A DNA stretch of 34,670 nucleotides from an uncultured Eubacterium sp. (GTDB taxonomy: Bacteria > Bacillota > Clostridia > Lachnospirales > Lachnospiraceae): the NCBI GenBank assembly GCA_910584065.1, contig CAJTZN010000040.1:1-34670 (forward strand), written 5' to 3'. The notes under the pieces are model-generated. The model did not search any database, was not told where the DNA came from, and saw only the letters and a list, made by a program, of their open reading frames with translations. The translations under genes were made by a program, and so were the position numbers. Shown here piece by piece: positions 32,872 through 34,670 of this stretch; within the stretch, counting starts at the first letter, position 1, and every line of letters starts with the position of its first letter.

Positions 32872-32908
32872 AATTTTTTTCTCCTTCTTCTGTTCTTGTT
32901 ACTTATAC

Positions 32909-32937
32909 AGTTTATCAGTTGTCCTGCTAAAAGTCAA
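32909..32937 (-). promoter_or_regulatory. Sigma-A promoter of abrB
   Basis: On the minus strand, TTGACT (32937-32932), a 17-bp spacer and TAAACT (32914-32909), about 40 bp before the start codon. Confidence 0.68.
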
Positions 32938-33016
32938 TATCCGTTGCGTGAACATTGTGTGAAAATTATAGAAAAAAAGTATATCTTTTTTATAAAGTAA
33001 GCAATAATGATTCTTG

Positions 33017-33556
33017 TTATCTGTTTTGCGGATCGGCGGGAAGCCGCGCCAGGCACTGTTTACTGACCATGCCGATCAGAATCCCTGTCAGTAAGCCGCA
33101 AAAATATAAAACCGGCAGATACCAGATAATGGAAGAAAATCCGACTAGCAACGCGGCAACCATCAGCTGGCCCATATTGTGTACGATCCCCCCTAACGCG
33201 CTGACAGATACGATGGAAAAGGCGTCCGCTTCCTTTTGTCCGCTTTTCGGCCGTGCCCTGCGCACCTTTTTGAGCCCGGCCATAGCGATCAGACTGAGCA
33301 CGCTGCCCGCCAGGCTGTAGAGCAGGCTGAACAGGCTGCCAAACGTGATGGCGTTTAGTAAGTTGCGCAGCATGGATATACCAAAGGCATAGCGAAAGTT
33401 CTTCCTATATAGAACGATCATCATGACCAGATTGGCCAATCCGATTTTCATGCCCGGAAATGGAACCGGCAGGGGAATCAAACTTTCAATGTAGCCAAAA
33501 ATAAAAGCAAGAGCGGTATATATGGAAAATTCTGAAATCTGTCTGATCTGATTCAT
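33017..33556 (-). CDS. Heptaprenyl diphosphate synthase component I / Gx transporter family membrane protein
   Basis: 179 residues from ATG 33556; a GTG at 33565 is too close to the GGGAGG. The protein is mostly hydrophobic, about five membrane segments, with the family-typical PFPGMKIGLANLVMMIVLY, SMLRNLLNAITFGSLFSLLYSLAGS and SALGGIVHNMGQLMVA. The family name is historical. Many members look like ECF-type substrate-binding membrane subunits. It sits after a NusG-domain-II-like gene, a pair often seen together in Clostridia near Rnf/ApbE genes. Confidence 0.85.
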   Translation of the reverse strand: MNQIRQISEFSIYTALAFIFGYIESLIPLPVPFPGMKIGLANLVMMIVLYRKNFRYAFGISMLRNLLNAITFGSLFSLLYSLAGSVLSLIAMAGLKKVRRARPKSGQKEADAFSIVSVSALGGIVHNMGQLMVAALLVGFSSIIWYLPVLYFCGLLTGILIGMVSKQCLARLPADPQNR

Positions 33557-33622
33557 CGGTGGCACAACCTCCCCAAATTCGTCATGTGCGGAAAAGTGCC
33601 GCGCTTCTCCACCGCCGCTTTT

Positions 33623-34069
33623 TTATCGTCCTGTTATCGCGTCCGGCACAGAAAAGTTGCCATTTGACCCGGAAGAACCCGCGTCCGGCCTGGAAGAGCT
33701 TGCGTCTGGCCCGGGAGAACCCGCGTCCGACTCGGCCTGCACGATCGCGAGGACAAGCTTGTGGGGCAGGCACACGATCGTTTCCCCCGGTTTTGATATG
33801 CGGTGCATACCGACGCACACGTTGTCCGGGCAGTCGGCTTCCTTCATACGGGCAGCGCCGTCAATGATCTCCAGCGTATTGGAGCCGCCGTCCGGACAGG
33901 AAATCGTTTCCGTGCGGTCGGACGAGAGCGGATAAGAGGTTACGGCGGTACCGTTGATCCGAACCTCTACACGGCTGCCGGAACCGGTGGCGCGGGGAAA
34001 ATAAATGACGGCGCTCAGCCCCAGGCCGATCAGGATGAGGATGGAAATAAATATTTTATCAGCTTTCAT
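33623..34069 (-). CDS. Membrane-anchored NusG-domain-II-like protein
   Basis: 148 residues. An N-terminal membrane anchor (ISILILIGLGLSAVIYF) is followed by a small beta domain with CPDGGSNTLEIIDGAARMKEADCPDNVCVGMHRISKPGETIVCLPHKLVLAI, typical of the NusG domain II (KOW-like) extracellular family with paired cysteines. The last 35 residues are a Ser/Gly/Pro/Asp-rich low-complexity tail (SPGPDASSSRPDAGSSG), unusual and probably unstructured. The start overlaps the upstream synthetase end by 11 bp. Confidence 0.83.
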   Translation of the reverse strand: MKADKIFISILILIGLGLSAVIYFPRATGSGSRVEVRINGTAVTSYPLSSDRTETISCPDGGSNTLEIIDGAARMKEADCPDNVCVGMHRISKPGETIVCLPHKLVLAIVQAESDAGSPGPDASSSRPDAGSSGSNGNFSVPDAITGR

Positions 34070-34670
34070 CCGTATCTCCGGAAGATGCCGGCGGTTCGTC
34101 CGGCTGTTCTTCGGTTGCTACGGACGGAACCTCTTCCTGCCCGGCGGCCCAGTCATTTTTCTTGATCTCGGCCCGCCGCACTTTGCCGCTGATCGTTTTT
34201 GGCAGTTCTTTCGCGAAATCTACGATTTTCGGCCATTTATAAGAAGCAATATTTTTTTTCAGGTATTTGACGATGTCATTTTTCATGTGCTCGTCGCCTT
34301 CTTCGCCGTCGGCAAGGACGATCGTCGCCTTAATCGCCTGCCCGCGGAGACGGTCCGGCACGGAAGTAACAGCACATTCCAACACGTACGGAAGTTTCAT
34401 GATTTCATTTTCAATCTCAAAGGGGCCGATGCGGTATCCCGCGGATTTGATGACGTCATCCACTCTGCCGACATACCAGAAATATCCGTCCTCGTCTACA
34501 AAAGCGGTGTCGCCCGTGTGGTAGTAATCATCATACCAGACGGAGGATGTTTTTTCCTCATCGCTGAAATATCCGGTAAACAGGCCGTTTGGCGCGCCTT
34601 CTGCCGTTTTGACGACAATCTCGCCCTCTTCGTGCGGGTCTGCCAGCGTCCCGTCCGGGCGCATGATGGC
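34059..34670 (-). CDS. AMP-binding acyl-CoA synthetase, C-terminal part (runs off the window)
   Basis: The frame stays open to the window edge, so the real start lies beyond it; about 203 residues are visible. Signature elements are HTGDTAFVDEDGYFWYVGRVDDVIKSAGYRIGPFEIE and the C-terminal lysine region LPKTISGKVRRAEIKK, whose Lys forms the acyl-adenylate. This fits an acetate-, propionate- or medium-chain acyl-CoA ligase. The tail after ~175 is acidic and variable. Confidence 0.92.
   Translation of the reverse strand, partial: AIMRPDGTLADPHEEGEIVVKTAEGAPNGLFTGYFSDEEKTSSVWYDDYYHTGDTAFVDEDGYFWYVGRVDDVIKSAGYRIGPFEIENEIMKLPYVLECAVTSVPDRLRGQAIKATIVLADGEEGDEHMKNDIVKYLKKNIASYKWPKIVDFAKELPKTISGKVRRAEIKKNDWAAGQEEVPSVATEEQPDEPPASSGDTDES

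Overview
The window looks like part of a Clostridia chromosome, most likely Lachnospiraceae. The main reason is the gene order at 26.3-32.9 kb: YaaO-type decarboxylase, kinase, YaaR, HolB, RicT/PSP1, TrmN6, RsmI and a convergent AbrB. This is the Bacillus yaaO-abrB order, with a guanylate-kinase-like gene in the tmk position. The housekeeping genes are GC-richer by eye, and two stretches (about 0.84-2.1 kb and 10.6-16.9 kb) are clearly AT-rich. All family names come from reading motifs in the sequence; no search was run.

Layout. 1-840: 3' end of a 23S rRNA, tRNA-Asn(GTT) and a terminator, with no 5S gene between or just after them. 0.9-2.0 kb: a scrambled footprint related to the right end of the insertion sequence further on, followed by a lone TIR/deoxyribosyltransferase-like gene. 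2.1-5.4 kb: a 7TM hybrid histidine kinase with HPt and an overlapping single-domain response regulator. 5.73-8.19 kb: an intact-looking IS91-like element with an HUH Y2 transposase and a tyrosine recombinase. 8.3-10.4 kb: a methyl-accepting chemotaxis protein.

10.6-16.9 kb is the most interesting part, an apparently complete RiPP (ribosomally made, post-translationally modified peptide) operon. It holds a divergent HTH regulator, a near-consensus promoter with a 12-bp palindrome just downstream, a radical SAM/SPASM maturase, a PqqD-like leader-binding protein and a 40-residue precursor ending in WCFGCTNCNCN. A hairpin follows the precursor. Then come five unusual genes: an amidohydrolase-GNAT fusion, an AsnRS-like catalytic core with no anticodon-binding domain, a terpenoid-cyclase-like alpha/alpha-toroid protein, a second radical SAM enzyme with a B12-type N-terminal domain, and a small DnaJ-type zinc-finger protein. 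No exporter or leader peptidase is seen. I do not know this enzyme combination from described RiPP classes.

16.9-20.3 kb: a secreted polysaccharide deacetylase with Ig-like repeats, a Schlafen/AlbA_2-type regulator with a VGEKPENVGD tandem repeat, and a candidate structured RNA on the minus strand. 20.4-25.3 kb: a housekeeping operon (M18 aminopeptidase, endonuclease IV, TatD, RsmA, S1-domain protein), its last gene overlapping a convergent YhfC-type membrane protease. 26.3-32.5 kb: the yaaO-rsmI operon. 32.6-34.67 kb, minus strand: AbrB, a heptaprenyl-diphosphate-synthase component I/Gx-type membrane protein, a NusG-domain-II-like protein, and the C-terminal part of an acyl-CoA synthetase that runs off the window.
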